Below, piece by piece: positions 42,438 to 52,040 of a DNA stretch of 64,000 nucleotides (position 1 is the stretch's first letter; the number at the start of each line of letters is the position of its first letter). A model generated the notes under the pieces. It was not told the DNA's origin and did not search any database. It worked only from the letters and a program-made list of their open reading frames with translations. The position numbers and the translations under genes are program-made. Origin of the DNA: Symsagittifera roscoffensis (taxonomy: Eukaryota > Xenacoelomorpha > Acoela > Convolutidae); assembly GCF_963678635.1 (NCBI RefSeq), contig NC_087063.1:2146073-2210072 (forward strand), given 5' to 3'.

Positions 42438-42654
42438 TCTATTTATCCGGTTACCAAACCTACGTTACTCACTTATTGGAGTAGAGAAACACTCTGAAAA
42501 CTTCTATCTTTTACATGTGAGTAAGGTTAACTCCAGTATATTAACTACAATCACAGTTCCAGGAAATCACCCTAATTTCCTTGAACTAAGTCATTTTCTT
42601 GCTTTTGACACAAATGCAGAATTTTTTCTAAATCCACCTATTTTCTCTAATTAG
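42415..42654 (+). CDS. Cassette gene 5: distant accessory-family member (79 aa)
   Basis: ATG at 42415 lies inside gene 4 (overlap of 23 bp, different frame). The product shows FIRLPNLRYSLIGVE, YLLHVSKVN, TTITVPGNHPNFLELSHFL, then AEFFL, the family order again (strand, P/N turn, helix, final strand). Overlapping starts in a eukaryotic mRNA suggest leaky scanning or reinitiation. Unknown function. Confidence 0.5.
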   Translation: MISLTSRNLFIRLPNLRYSLIGVEKHSENFYLLHVSKVNSSILTTITVPGNHPNFLELSHFLAFDTNAEFFLNPPIFSN

Positions 42655-42659
42655 AAACA

Positions 42660-42896
42660 ATGATGTTTAATATCAACGACCAACCAGTTTCAGTTATTCA
42701 TATAAAGAAAACATTTGAATTACAACCACATTTACAAGTTTACATGATAGTTAATGTTCGATACATCGAAACAGGTACTTTTGAGGAACTTAGTATTTAC
42801 CCCACTTCCCGATATTGGCCATTCTTTCTTTTTGTATCTGATCACCCAGAGTCTTGTCCTACCAATATTGAATGTGAACATTGTACATTAGACTAG
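42660..42896 (+). CDS. Cassette gene 6: accessory-family member (78 aa)
   Basis: Two adjacent ATG codons (42660 and 42663). Contains VSVIHIKKTF, LQVYMIVNVRYI, FEELSIYPTSRYWPFFLFV and ends with a Cys-containing tail (CEHC). Closest to genes 4 and 7. It lies 5 bp after gene 5 and 1 bp before gene 7. Unknown function. Confidence 0.55.
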   Translation: MMFNINDQPVSVIHIKKTFELQPHLQVYMIVNVRYIETGTFEELSIYPTSRYWPFFLFVSDHPESCPTNIECEHCTLD

Positions 42897-42897
42897 A

Positions 42898-43131
42898 ATG
42901 ATAATTTTTTACGAAGGAACCTTTGTCCAAATTAAAGGTTTCCAACGCTCCTTCATTCTAGCAGAAAATTTCAAAATAATCCCAATTTTTATAATTCATT
43001 TCGAAACGCTTTATAATGGCGAACTACACAGCACCATTATTAAACCAAGCAATAAATACTGGCATTTAATACTATGTCTTGCAAATAGCTTAACATTTCC
43101 CATTCCCTGCGATCTAGACCAGATCGAATGA
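42898..43131 (+). CDS. Cassette gene 7: accessory-family member (77 aa)
   Basis: The ATG at 42898 comes one base after the TAG of gene 6. Contains FVQIKGFQRSF, IIPIFIIHFE, HSTIIKPSNKYWHLILCL, matching gene 6 (SIYPTSRYWPFFLFV) position by position. It ends 9 bp before the first RING-like gene. Unknown function. Confidence 0.55.
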   Translation: MIIFYEGTFVQIKGFQRSFILAENFKIIPIFIIHFETLYNGELHSTIIKPSNKYWHLILCLANSLTFPIPCDLDQIE

Positions 43132-43140
43132 GCAGCGAGA

Positions 43141-43509
43141 ATGACAACTGAATGTCCTATATGTTTGGAAATTTGCGATCAAATGAAAAAATTACACAAA
43201 AATTTACCTCCACAACCACCACATTTAGTTTGCGTTAATTGTTATAATAAACTCAAGCTAAGAGCTAGTACACCATTCGCAAAAATTCCTTGCCCCATTT
43301 GCAGGCAGATTATTCATGTAATTAATATGACAGAATACGATGTCTGTAATATCTGCAACCAATTAGTGTTATCCAGAAACAAACGGAAGGGTGAACATAT
43401 GATAGTTAAGCACCCATATATTACTGTGTGCAATAACTGCATTGAGAAATGCAAAAACATCTGCCCTATCTGTTTTTCCAAAATTGCCTTTGATGAGTTT
43501 TGGGCATAA
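43141..43509 (+). CDS. Cassette gene 8: double RING-like zinc protein (122 aa)
   Basis: Two zinc-binding modules. Module 1: C5, C8, H19, H28, C31, C34, C51, C54 (CPIC ... LHK ... PPHLVCVNC ... CPIC). This has RING spacing except that the third ligand seems to be histidine or absent from its usual place. Module 2: C69, C72, H86/H91, C97, C100, C108, C111 (CNIC ... KHPYITVCNNC ... CPIC). RING proteins usually act as E3 ubiquitin ligases; viral ones often target host defences. That role is inference. It has two paralogues in this element (43524-43730, 44098-44610), which share the PPH-x2-C-x2-C signature. I know of no Ty3/gypsy element with such genes. Confidence 0.7.
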   Translation: MTTECPICLEICDQMKKLHKNLPPQPPHLVCVNCYNKLKLRASTPFAKIPCPICRQIIHVINMTEYDVCNICNQLVLSRNKRKGEHMIVKHPYITVCNNCIEKCKNICPICFSKIAFDEFWA

Positions 43510-43523
43510 CTTACTTTTATACA

Positions 43524-43730
43524 ATGTCAAAGGAATGCCCTGTTTGTCAAGAATTGAAAACAACCCTTCAATTAAGGAAACTTCACAAAAGAAAGAATCC
43601 ACAACCATTTTATTTTATTTGTGATGAATGCTACATGACTCTCAAATCCAAAACTAACTTAATTTTTGACAAATTCTTATGCCAAATATGCCACCAGGAT
43701 GTTCACGTATTAAAATTTCGAACAAATTAA
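43524..43730 (+). CDS. Cassette gene 9: single-module RING-like protein (68 aa)
   Basis: ATG at 43524, 14 bp after gene 8. Only module 1 is present: CPVC ... LHKRK ... FYFICDECY ... LCQIC. It ends at a TAA soon after the last ligand pair, so it looks like a truncated duplicate of gene 8 rather than a frameshifted one; I see no module 2 in the 70 bp before the next gene. It could act as a dominant-negative or scaffold if stable (inference). Confidence 0.6.
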   Translation: MSKECPVCQELKTTLQLRKLHKRKNPQPFYFICDECYMTLKSKTNLIFDKFLCQICHQDVHVLKFRTN

Positions 43731-43801
43731 CAAATGTCTGACCTATAAAGGCAATAAAACAAGGAATAAACAATTATGCTGTTTGTTTAGGAAGTCGCAA
43801 A

Positions 43802-44077
43802 ATGTTCTGCTTGGTAATGGACATTGATTTTGTCCTTGATTATAATCTCCTCGTCGAAGTTGACGGTTACCAAGCGCGCACAAACCGTATTTATATTCAT
43901 CCCGATCAACAGCAGTTGGATATTTTTTGCCAACGTTATAGTCCTGGCTTCCACGATGAAGAAAAATTTACTGTCAAAAGCAGCAGTACATTTTTTAATA
44001 TTATCTTAAATGCATTCAACAATAACGAAGATGTTATCGACATAAATTTCCAAACCTCCAATCGAACTATTTATTAA
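43802..44077 (+). CDS. Cassette gene 10: accessory-family member (91 aa)
   Basis: ATG at 43802 (a second at 43820 is possible). Contains FVLDYNLLVEVDGY, RIYIHPDQQQLDIF, EKFTVKSSSTFFNIILNAF, then DVIDINF. The 'F-T-V-K-S-S-S-x-F-F-x-I-I-L' run fits the family turn-plus-helix. It lies between the second and third RING-like genes, so the two families are interleaved. Unknown function. Confidence 0.55.
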   Translation: MFCLVMDIDFVLDYNLLVEVDGYQARTNRIYIHPDQQQLDIFCQRYSPGFHDEEKFTVKSSSTFFNIILNAFNNNEDVIDINFQTSNRTIY

Positions 44078-44097
44078 TTTTTCCTTCTTTAAAAAAG

Positions 44098-44610
44098 ATG
44101 ATTCAGATAACTTTACCAGCTTTTATATGTAAAGTTTTTCAAGCTTGTTATTTTTATTTTCAAAGTTTTCTTTATGTTTCTCAACCCATTTTACAGTACT
44201 TCCGAAAAACTATTGAACAACCCACTCTTGAATGCCCAATTTGCTACCTACAAAAATCCAAATTCAAGAAAAAACATCATAACGAGCCACATCATCCACC
44301 ACACTTTATCTGTATAGACTGTCATGACCAAATTGTAGCCCATTTTTCCAAATATGGACAGATTTTATGCCCCATTTGCCAAGTCCCAAATTATACCCAA
44401 TCACTTTCATATTACTCCCCTTGTTGTTTATGCGAAAAAATGATTAAAAGCGCAAATTGGGGAAATACCCAAACCCAATGTATGGCAAGCTATCAACATC
44501 TTACTGATTGCCATCAAGGTATCATTATTTGTACAAGATGCCTCCCTAATACGGCACAATTTTGTCCCTTATGCCACATCCCTTGTGATTTTTCCGACCC
44601 CTGGAATTAA
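44098..44610 (+). CDS. Cassette gene 11: double RING-like protein with hydrophobic N-terminus (170 aa)
   Basis: ATG at 44098. Residues ~5-35 are hydrophobic and aromatic (FICKVFQACYFYFQSFLYV), perhaps a membrane anchor, which gene 8 lacks. Module 1: CPIC ... KKHHNEPHHPPHFICIDC ... LCPIC. Module 2: CCLC ... HLTDCHQGIIICTRC ... FCPLC. The signature PPH-F-I-C-x2-C is shared with genes 8 and 9. A membrane-tethered E3-like protein is a reasonable inference, unproven. It ends 580 bp before the next gene and is the last member of the packed cassette. Confidence 0.7.
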   Translation: MIQITLPAFICKVFQACYFYFQSFLYVSQPILQYFRKTIEQPTLECPICYLQKSKFKKKHHNEPHHPPHFICIDCHDQIVAHFSKYGQILCPICQVPNYTQSLSYYSPCCLCEKMIKSANWGNTQTQCMASYQHLTDCHQGIIICTRCLPNTAQFCPLCHIPCDFSDPWN

Positions 44611-45190
44611 TCCTCAACACTTTACGATGTCCATATACGATTCCTCTACCTTCCTACATTTGGTAAGATCTATAGACTTCAGTAATCAGCTCACAATTTA
44701 TAAACCTTTTTAAAAAACAATTAACACAAAAAACTCTTTTACACATGCTATATTATATACTATTTACCCCCCCGGTTTTTTCTAGTCCCTTTTACCTATA
44801 AAAGGGGACCCCATGGTAAGCCTGTGGATGACCACAGGTGGACATACATTTAAGATTAGGGGTTAATTAATGCCCAAATTTCCATTTTTTGCTTTAACTT
44901 CATAAGTTTAATATCTGAGCTGAACTCAGTGTTGTAAAGTGCTTTATTCCTGTGGTTATTAAACACCATGATCGTCTTTCTTGATTTGTATTTCTGTGGT
45001 TAATAAATACCATGATCGTCTTTCTTCATTTGTTTTCCGTGGTGGGTTTGTGAGAAACCACAAGATTATATTTTCCACCTTTTATATATATACAATTTTA
45101 CACTTTGTCATTCATTGTTTAAACATTTGATAATTAGCCTTAATATCCGAATGTAATTCGGGATTTTGAATATTTGGTCATTTTATATTG
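44611..45190 (+). other. Intergenic segment with TATA-like box, hairpin and short tandem repeat
   Basis: This is the only long spacer after env. It holds a TATAAAAG at 44797-44804 within an imperfect inverted repeat, a perfect hairpin at 44821-44838 (CCTGTGG, loop ATGA, CCACAGG), and two copies of a ~40-bp unit at 44950-44989 and 44994-45033 (CTGTGGTTA...ACCATGATCGTCTTTCTT) with a degenerate third. An internal promoter for the 230-aa gene is possible. Confidence 0.55.
44797..44804 (+). promoter_or_regulatory. TATA-like element upstream of the 230-aa gene
   Basis: TATAAAAG in an AT-rich genome is weak evidence alone. Its place in the only long spacer of the 3' region, ~390 bp before an ATG and next to a perfect hairpin, makes it worth listing. 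Confidence 0.25.
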
Positions 45191-45880
45191 ATGTTTAGCA
45201 AAATGGAATACGACCCAATTTTAAACTGGAATTGCAGAAACGCAGACCCTGCACCAGAGGAATTTAAAAGAAAGCTGCCTCTCAGGAAGCAACAACGGAA
45301 ACCGGTAGCAGGTCAATCTTTTTCAATGGACGACGGGTTAAATAAGAACCCTCGTCACTTTCCCAGTTTAACCCAAAGATTGGAGCTGCAGAAGTGCAGA
45401 GAAACCAAATTGGATACGGAAAATCCAAAATATATAACGAGTTTAAAGTACTCGATAAAGGAAAATTTTAACAGATGGAAACTGCCATCGTTCATAGAAG
45501 TCGTTAACTCAACGACACTGGAAAAGGCAATGATGCCTATCGACTTCATAACCCAGCCAGAAGGGGTTATAAAGAACGAAAACAACTTCTGGAAGTTAAA
45601 GAAGAGGGAGGAACACGGATACATCCTCAAGGCAGGAGGCACGCAAGTCACCATCCCGTTCGAAGGAATAACTGCTTTTCCGAACCATGTAAAAGAAAGC
45701 AGACAGGAAGAACAGGACGACATCCAACAACTTACGGACGGAATGAGCAGACTACGAATCAAAAACAAGATTAAAAAGAAGAAAATCGTGAAGTTGCAAC
45801 AAAAACTAGAGGCTTCACAGAGGAAGATAGCGATCCTCAGATCATACAACGTAGAGCTTGAATCCGGAAGGAAGCTCTAG
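45191..45880 (+). CDS. Basic coiled-coil accessory protein (229-230 aa)
   Basis: ATG at 45191 (second at 45206). I do not recognise it. The N-terminal third is basic (KRKLPLRKQQRKP, ~27-39). The middle holds SLTQRLELQKCRETK and a mixed region with FITQPEG and HGYILKAGGTQVTIPF. The last ~55 residues are strongly helical and charged (MSRLRIKNKIKKKKIVKLQQ then KLEASQRKIAILRSY), a likely coiled coil. It is richer in G and C than the cassette genes, so it may have a different origin or expression. A late-position basic protein could be a regulatory or nucleic-acid-binding factor, by analogy with retroviral accessory genes; this is inference only. Confidence 0.65.
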   Translation: MFSKMEYDPILNWNCRNADPAPEEFKRKLPLRKQQRKPVAGQSFSMDDGLNKNPRHFPSLTQRLELQKCRETKLDTENPKYITSLKYSIKENFNRWKLPSFIEVVNSTTLEKAMMPIDFITQPEGVIKNENNFWKLKKREEHGYILKAGGTQVTIPFEGITAFPNHVKESRQEEQDDIQQLTDGMSRLRIKNKIKKKKIVKLQQKLEASQRKIAILRSYNVELESGRKL

Positions 45881-46010
45881 ATAAAACCTAACTTGTCTTT
45901 ATAACTTTTTCGTTTGATGTTCTCTTTAAATTTTATAACTATAGTATTTAATCATTAAAGTGTTAAAATTTCACCATGGTAACTGTAAGAATCGAACAGC
46001 TTAATTTTCT

Positions 46011-46026
46011 AAAAAAAGGGGTGAGT
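46011..46026 (+). other. Polypurine tract
   Basis: AAAAAAAGGGG followed by TGAGT ends directly at the 3' LTR, the expected plus-strand primer. Confidence 0.75.
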
Positions 46027-47183
46027 TGTAGTATTGCGAAATACTACACATACACAAAAGACCATTGTCTTAATTGTTTATTTAACGACCCAATTCTAAA
46101 TTGGAGCGTGCCATTTAAATTAAAGCCTCTTTTCACTAAATCAGATATTGACTGATTTACTCTTATTAGGACTATAAAATCTTGTTTTGAAAATCCACTC
46201 CTTTTTAAATACTTGTCCAATTTTTCTCATTTTTTCATGCTCAATATTTTAAAAGGGCGGCGATTATTAATACGTCCCTTTTAACTTAACTTGAAACAAA
46301 CTGGATAAATATTTAGCAGTCTCGCCGGCTGCACTGAAATTCTCCTTGCTTTGATTAAGCAGAGGTGCACCTGCAATATGATGCATCAGAGAGAGTAATA
46401 TGAATTTTTAATAAGACAAACTGAAGGCTGCGGTTTTTATCAAAGGGGACTAATAAGTTGAAGATATTTGATTTGAAAAAATCAAATAAAAAACTAGTTG
46501 AAATTCCCTTATTAAAAAGGGAGAACAAAGGAGCAGGTGAAACCTGAATAATTAAAGATTGAATCAGCCGCCGGTTTATGCTTATGAGCAAAAGGACTGG
46601 CCTGAAATCTTCAGTGTTTCATTTTGCTCAGTCAGCAGCAAGTCATTTCTCTTCAGTCAAATCTTTTAAAAATAAATAATTTTTCTTTTCTGCCCTAACA
46701 CTAAAATTAATCTAGCCCTTTTCATTTAAAAAAAGAGAATAAATTCTCAGTTTAAGTTTGATTTGAAAAATTATAAATCGAGATACTCGAGATACGCACC
46801 CCCGAGGAAGTCTGGACTACAAGTACTCAAAGGACAACGGCAAGACGATTCAGACGACCCAACCAGAAGTGCTGACTTGGACAAACATCAAGGGCAACCA
46901 TACATACTAATCAGCCACCGACCTTAGTAAGAAGATAAAATATTGATGAACAAAATAAGATTAGCTCAACCTCCCCTCATAGGTATATTTCTTTAAGCTG
47001 TTCGATTCATTTATATAATCTAATAACCCAGTGCTCTGTATCTAATCAACTAATTAATTCATACCTTTTCTAACTATTGTTTCTACTCTACTTTTTGTCA
47101 AGACAATTTGACGATCTAAGGTGAGACTTATAATTTAGGATAAAATTACTAAGCATTCAACCAGCAATGAACGCTTAGTAAAA
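46027..47183 (+). repeat. 3' LTR of the giant element
   Basis: This is the partner of 27852-29015. Differences seen: G/C near 28043/46218, A/C near 28101/46273, an A/G change in the A-run before AATAAA, and a 7-bp gap (ACTGAAA present twice on the left, once on the right). The same terminal hairpins are present. Confidence 0.92.
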
Positions 47184-47385
47184 ACCTAACATAATTTTCT
47201 ACTTTAGAAAACACTGACACCATATTAACTTATATTGACACCATTTTAACTAACAAGAACGTTTTCTTTAGAAAACACTGACACCATTTCAACCTATTTA
47301 AACTATAGCAGCCGCACAACAGCCAAGTTCTAGCCCGCATCGCACAACAGCCATGAGTATCTATATATATAAAATTACAAAATAA
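47184..47385. other. Right flank with short tandem repeats
   Basis: 'TTTAGAAAACACTGACACCAT' type words occur twice (near 47201 and 47263) and 'GACACCAT' three times; 'CGCACAACAGCCA' occurs twice (near 47312 and 47340). No gene. Confidence 0.5.
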
Positions 47386-48260
47386 TTGATTATAATCCTA
47401 ATATTTTAGGTCAAAGTAGTCTATAATAATCGATTATATTGGATTTTTCCGAGAGGTTGATCATTAAAATTACACTTTTTTCAAATTTTTCTCTTTTCGT
47501 GTTTAGTGCAGTTGCTAGAAATTACGTTTCATAAAACATTGAATTTCAAATTAAAATTTATAAATTTTTTGTGTCTTTCTTTCAATTCATTTCAGTTTAC
47601 TCCCCCTCTACTGTACCCCCCCGCCCTGTTTATTTCCCCCCTTTTAGGCCCTCCCTGCCAATTTACCACAAGCACCACTCCCTTTTATGAATGAACATGA
47701 GGGATTATTTAATAGACTTTGGGGGAGAGGGGTTAATGGTTGACACAAACCCCCCGCCCCCATTTAGCCCCCCTCAGCCCTCCCCCACCCTCCAAAACCC
47801 TGAGAACGCCCTCTTTAGTTGTAGAGGTGGTAAAAACACTTGAGGGGGAGACGTTGAGACATGGCATTTAGTAAAAGACGTGGTGGCATACGTTTTGGAT
47901 ACTTCTTGCAAAATTTTCAAAATATCAGCAAAAATAATCGAATTTAGTTCTAAAAATGAAATGTTTAATAATCAATTATAATGAATTATAATGGACTTTT
48001 ATTTCAACAATTATTGATTATAACCGAATATCTTGGCAAAAATAATCGATTTCCATGCCAAAAATATTGGATTAAAATCAATTATAATGGGTTATAATGG
48101 ATTTTTTTTTCAAAAACAATCGATTATAATCACATCATAATCGATTTCGTGGTCTGGATTTTACATCTTTAATGAAATATAATGGATTGTTTTTATCTCC
48201 GGATTCCATTATACTCCTTGAGAATCTATTGGCGGTCGTAGCGGGAGTAGAACTAGATAT
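47386..48260. repeat. Interspersed repeat rich in AATCGATTATAAT, copy 1
   Basis: Dense near-palindromic words of the type ATCGATTATAATGG surround a T-rich then C-rich core (about 47505-47780, with 'gtgcagttgctagaaattacg' and runs of C). The same arrangement recurs at 50200-50930 and 60660-61260. The C-rich strand gives short spurious open frames. Confidence 0.7.
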
Positions 48261-50199
48261 ATTCATTATTACCATACTAACAACGCACCTTCTATTATAA
48301 TTGATCTCCGCGATAATCATTTCATCACAACCGAAAAAAAATTTATCCTGATATGCCGGGGCAATCAGTTTTTCAGCCTTTCTTCAACTGCTTGTTCAAA
48401 GAAGTAACCATCTCGCAACCTCATTTGACATCATCATCTTCATGAAGTTCCATTTCTTAGCACTATACTGTTTTTCAATTACATATCTTGCAGTGAAAAC
48501 TGTTGTGATCTGCAAACTCACCGTTACATCCAAAATCAAGAAGGCTGTTTGAAGAATGATGAAAATTGTTTTCATCTGAAAGACGAAATTTTTATCGAAA
48601 ACTGTTTTTCTTAAAGTAACCGTTCGGTACAATCTTATCGTCGACAATTTTTTGCAGAACAGAAAAGCATGTGAATCATACCTCAATGAACATCGATCAA
48701 ATCGGATCGTTCATTCCAGTCTAACTCATAGATTGAGACAGGATTTGAATCAATGAAGCTCAGCTTAGAACAAAGAAGTCATTCATATCATCATTTTAAT
48801 AAAACCAAAATATTGTAGAAATCAACAACTCTTTCAAAGGCATCACAAGTTTGATAAACTCATCGGAGCAAACCCTTTAAACACTCTTAACTTTTCTGTT
48901 CACAAAGAGCTCGCCGAACTTCTATAAAGTGCACACAGTTGCATGCTATATATAGAGCTTACGACCCTATTTTACAAACATCGTCATTGCATATTGCATA
49001 CAGCAGTACTCTCGAAAAACACTAGAAGTTAAACTAAAGTTTTGCTGTAAAACCTTATTGAATGTTTTAGTTTTTCCCTTGCACGTTCTTGTCCCATTAA
49101 TCTGAACATAAGAGCTTTCTAATTACTCTGGCTCTGTCTATGTTGAAAAAGAAGTAAAGCGCCCCTGAGCTTTCTGTACCGACTTTCGTAACGAAAAAAA
49201 AAACAGAATATTTGTGCTCGGAGTGGTTTTTTAAGTAGTCATTTTGACGGATTTTTTAAAAATCATTCAAGAGGTACTGTTGTCCTGAGATTAAAGTTGA
49301 AAAGATATTTTACCTGTGATCACTTGTAAAGTTATGGGGGTTTTAAGATTGCCGTTTTGGCCAATTTGGTACAACTAACGCGCGATATATTTCGCGCTAT
49401 ACTCGCGTAAGCGGAGATTTTATCCGTCTTAGAAATCGTTCCAAATTGGTTGAAGGCAACTTGTTTGCCAAAATTAGTTTGTTACTAGAAGCGAAATATA
49501 TCGCTTTTTTATATTGTGAGCGGGGTTAAAAAATTGCCATATTATCTTTATTACATCATTCAATTTTTTCATGTTATTACTGCTCTATATACATTAAAAG
49601 GCAGTCAATCTTCGCCCTGATACGAGCAATTTTTTTGAAGGGTTTAGTTTTTCCCTTGCACTTTCTTCTCACTTTAATCTGAACATAAGATCTTTCTAAT
49701 TACTCTGGCTTTGACTAACAAACATCTTGAAAAATAACTGCTCGCCATACTAGTCTACAAAATAACAAACAATCGAAAAATTTTTCCCGAACATTTTTGC
49801 CGACAACAAAATCCAACGCCAAAACCTTTCTAGCATCTGATGTTGAATTTCTGACTAGTTATTCTTCTAAAATAAAAACATTCTAAGCAAATTAAAAATA
49901 TTCAAAAAGAAAAAAAGTACGTTTGAGTTTGTTACTTTGACCAACCATTAGTTTAGCCTTGAGAAGAAGTTTTAAATTTTGATTTTTTATATGGCTAGTT
50001 ATATGTTTATACAATATATACAATTGTTTTCAAATGTAAAACGGCTTTTCAAAATTTTTCCTTAATCCAACGGGAAAGGAATATTTTGTATGCCGGAAAA
50101 CTATATATATATATATAGCCGTTGAAATAAACCAATTAAGGAACCCTTTTTAGTTTTTCTTGAATTTTGTATTACTTTATGGATTTTTTCGTCATAATA
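48261..50199. other. AT-rich spacer with local repeats
   Basis: No gene was seen. A ~90-bp direct repeat lies at about 49067-49150 and 49643-49725 ('tagtttttcccttgcac...ctgaacataaga.ctttctaattactctggct'). A copy of the 2.6-kb dispersed repeat lies at about 49330-49475. Confidence 0.5.
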
Positions 50200-50930
50200 A
50201 GGTCAGTATCTAAAAAATTACAAAATAACCTATAACAATCCTTTGAAAATGGATTATAAAAAATTTAATTTTTTATGTCAATATAATCCAATATATTTGA
50301 TTACGATCCGTTAAAAATTGATTATAATCCTAATACTTTTGCGCCAAAATAATTCGCTATACTCGATTATAATCGATTATAATGGCTTGTTTCGAAAAAT
50401 TGTTTATGTCGCGCGAGTCATCTCATTTCCTGTTTAGTGCTGCGTATAACATTGCTACGTATAACATATTGCGGAGGGGGTGAGAATTAGAGAATGGGTT
50501 AATTATACCCCCCAGTTTACCCGCAACCCTTTAGTTGGGCGAAAGAAAAAAGCTTGAGGAGGTGACATTGAGACATGGTATTCAGGATAAGACATGTCAT
50601 ACATTTTGTAAACTTCTTGCAAAATTTGCAAAATTTCTGCAAAAATATTCGAATATAGTTCTAAAAAAAAAAAGAATTGTAATTGTGTTTTATTATTTAA
50701 AGGAATCGATTATAATGAATTATCTTGGCAAAAGAATTCGTTTTCAGTGACAAAAATTGCGTTTTAGAATCGATTATAATGGATTTTATCGGATATTTGT
50801 TTTTTCAAAAAAAAAAATCGATTATAATGGCAATATAATCGATTGCTGAATTTTACATCTTTAATGGATTAAAATGGATTGTTTTTGTCTCGGGAATCTA
50901 TTATACTAGGTTTAAATCCATGGGTGCTCG
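50200..50930. repeat. AATCGATTATAAT-rich interspersed repeat, copy 2
   Basis: It has the same architecture as 47386-48260: AT near-palindromes, then 'tttcctgtttagtgctgcg', a purine/pyrimidine-skewed core, then AT near-palindromes again. Confidence 0.65.
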
Positions 50931-51260
50931 GTGCGGGTTCAGCTGTTTCTCAAGAACTCTGGGGAACAAGAAAATCCGTAACATTGTTGAAATAAGGTAG
51001 AAACGCTCATCAGTCAAATTTTCAACAGAGTGAAAACTTCTACGAAACCACGGATGTGTGCAAACCTTTTAGAATTTCCATTATTTTCTCATTTCTTGCT
51101 CTCCAATTGGTTTTAGATTATTTAAATCATTTTAAAATTTTGTGTACACTTATGACAGCGTGCACTTAAATTGCTTCAATTGTATTCAAACCCAAATTTT
51201 TTTTTGAAGCTTGACTAGCCTTAATTGGCAGACCATTTGCAAGGATATCAGAAAAAAATG

Positions 51261-51403
<143 letters not shown>

Positions 51404-51589
51404 AACGTTGCCTTCTCTAGTGTTCATTTAAATGTTTTGAGACTAGAAAATAAGGGTAGGGTTAAGAACAGTGTTGAGCTAAAAGTTTGCACCAACTTAT
51501 CCGGTCCCGCACTCAGTAAAAAGAGAAAATGAACGATCATTTTACAAATATAATTGTACTTTCATCAAATTTAAAATTTATTATATGCG

Positions 51590-52040
51590 CCAAAATTAGA
51601 TGTTTAAACGATTTATAATCCATTATAAGGATACAATTTTTTCAAACTTATAATAAATTACAGTCAAATACAAACTATTTATTTTTTTTCGAAATCTCTT
51701 ATAATCTCTTATAATCTTTTATAATCTCTCATAATCTTTTATCTATTATAATCTATCATAAAATATAAGCAAATCAGGTGCAAGGTGAAAGACAAAATGG
51801 ACAAAAAAGGGATTATAATCAATTATAATCGATTATAATGGATTTTTCTGCAAAACAATTGAATTAGAAACTCGGATAAAAATAATTAATTATAACACTC
51901 GATTATTGATTATAAAGTATTATAATTGATTATATTTGATTTCAAAAAGAGAGATAATAATCGATTATCAGTGCATTAAAATCAATTTTTTGCAATTTTT
52001 GTAAGACTGGTTTTAAATTCATTTCATAATCGATTATTCA
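51590..52040. repeat. AATCGATTATAAT-rich tract without C-rich core
   Basis: Words such as 'ctcttataatc' and 'gattataatcaattataatcg' are repeated many times. It is related by motif to the repeats at 47.4, 50.2 and 60.7 kb but lacks the C-rich core. Confidence 0.55.

Larger units (their letters stand above)
27852..47183 (+). mobile_element. Giant Ty3/gypsy env-bearing LTR retroelement, 19.3 kb
   Basis: It is bounded by direct repeats of 1164 and 1157 bp that differ by about three substitutions and one 7-bp gap, so insertion is recent. The order is LTR, primer site, 2.3-kb leader, two small ORFs, gag, pol, env-like gene, ten-gene accessory cassette, 230-aa ORF, polypurine tract, LTR. The pol order (protease, RT, RNase H, integrase) and sequence are Ty3/gypsy. 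Gag, pol and env are all uninterrupted, and the only broken gene I found is the first copy of the accessory family. The length is well above the usual 5-12 kb of env-bearing gypsy elements; the excess is leader, cassette and long LTRs. It may be competent, or an endogenous retrovirus-like element. Confidence 0.93.

Noticed and set aside
45355-45849. 164-codon minus-strand frame
   Set aside because: It is antisense to the 230-aa coiled-coil gene; the sense frame has the better composition and start.
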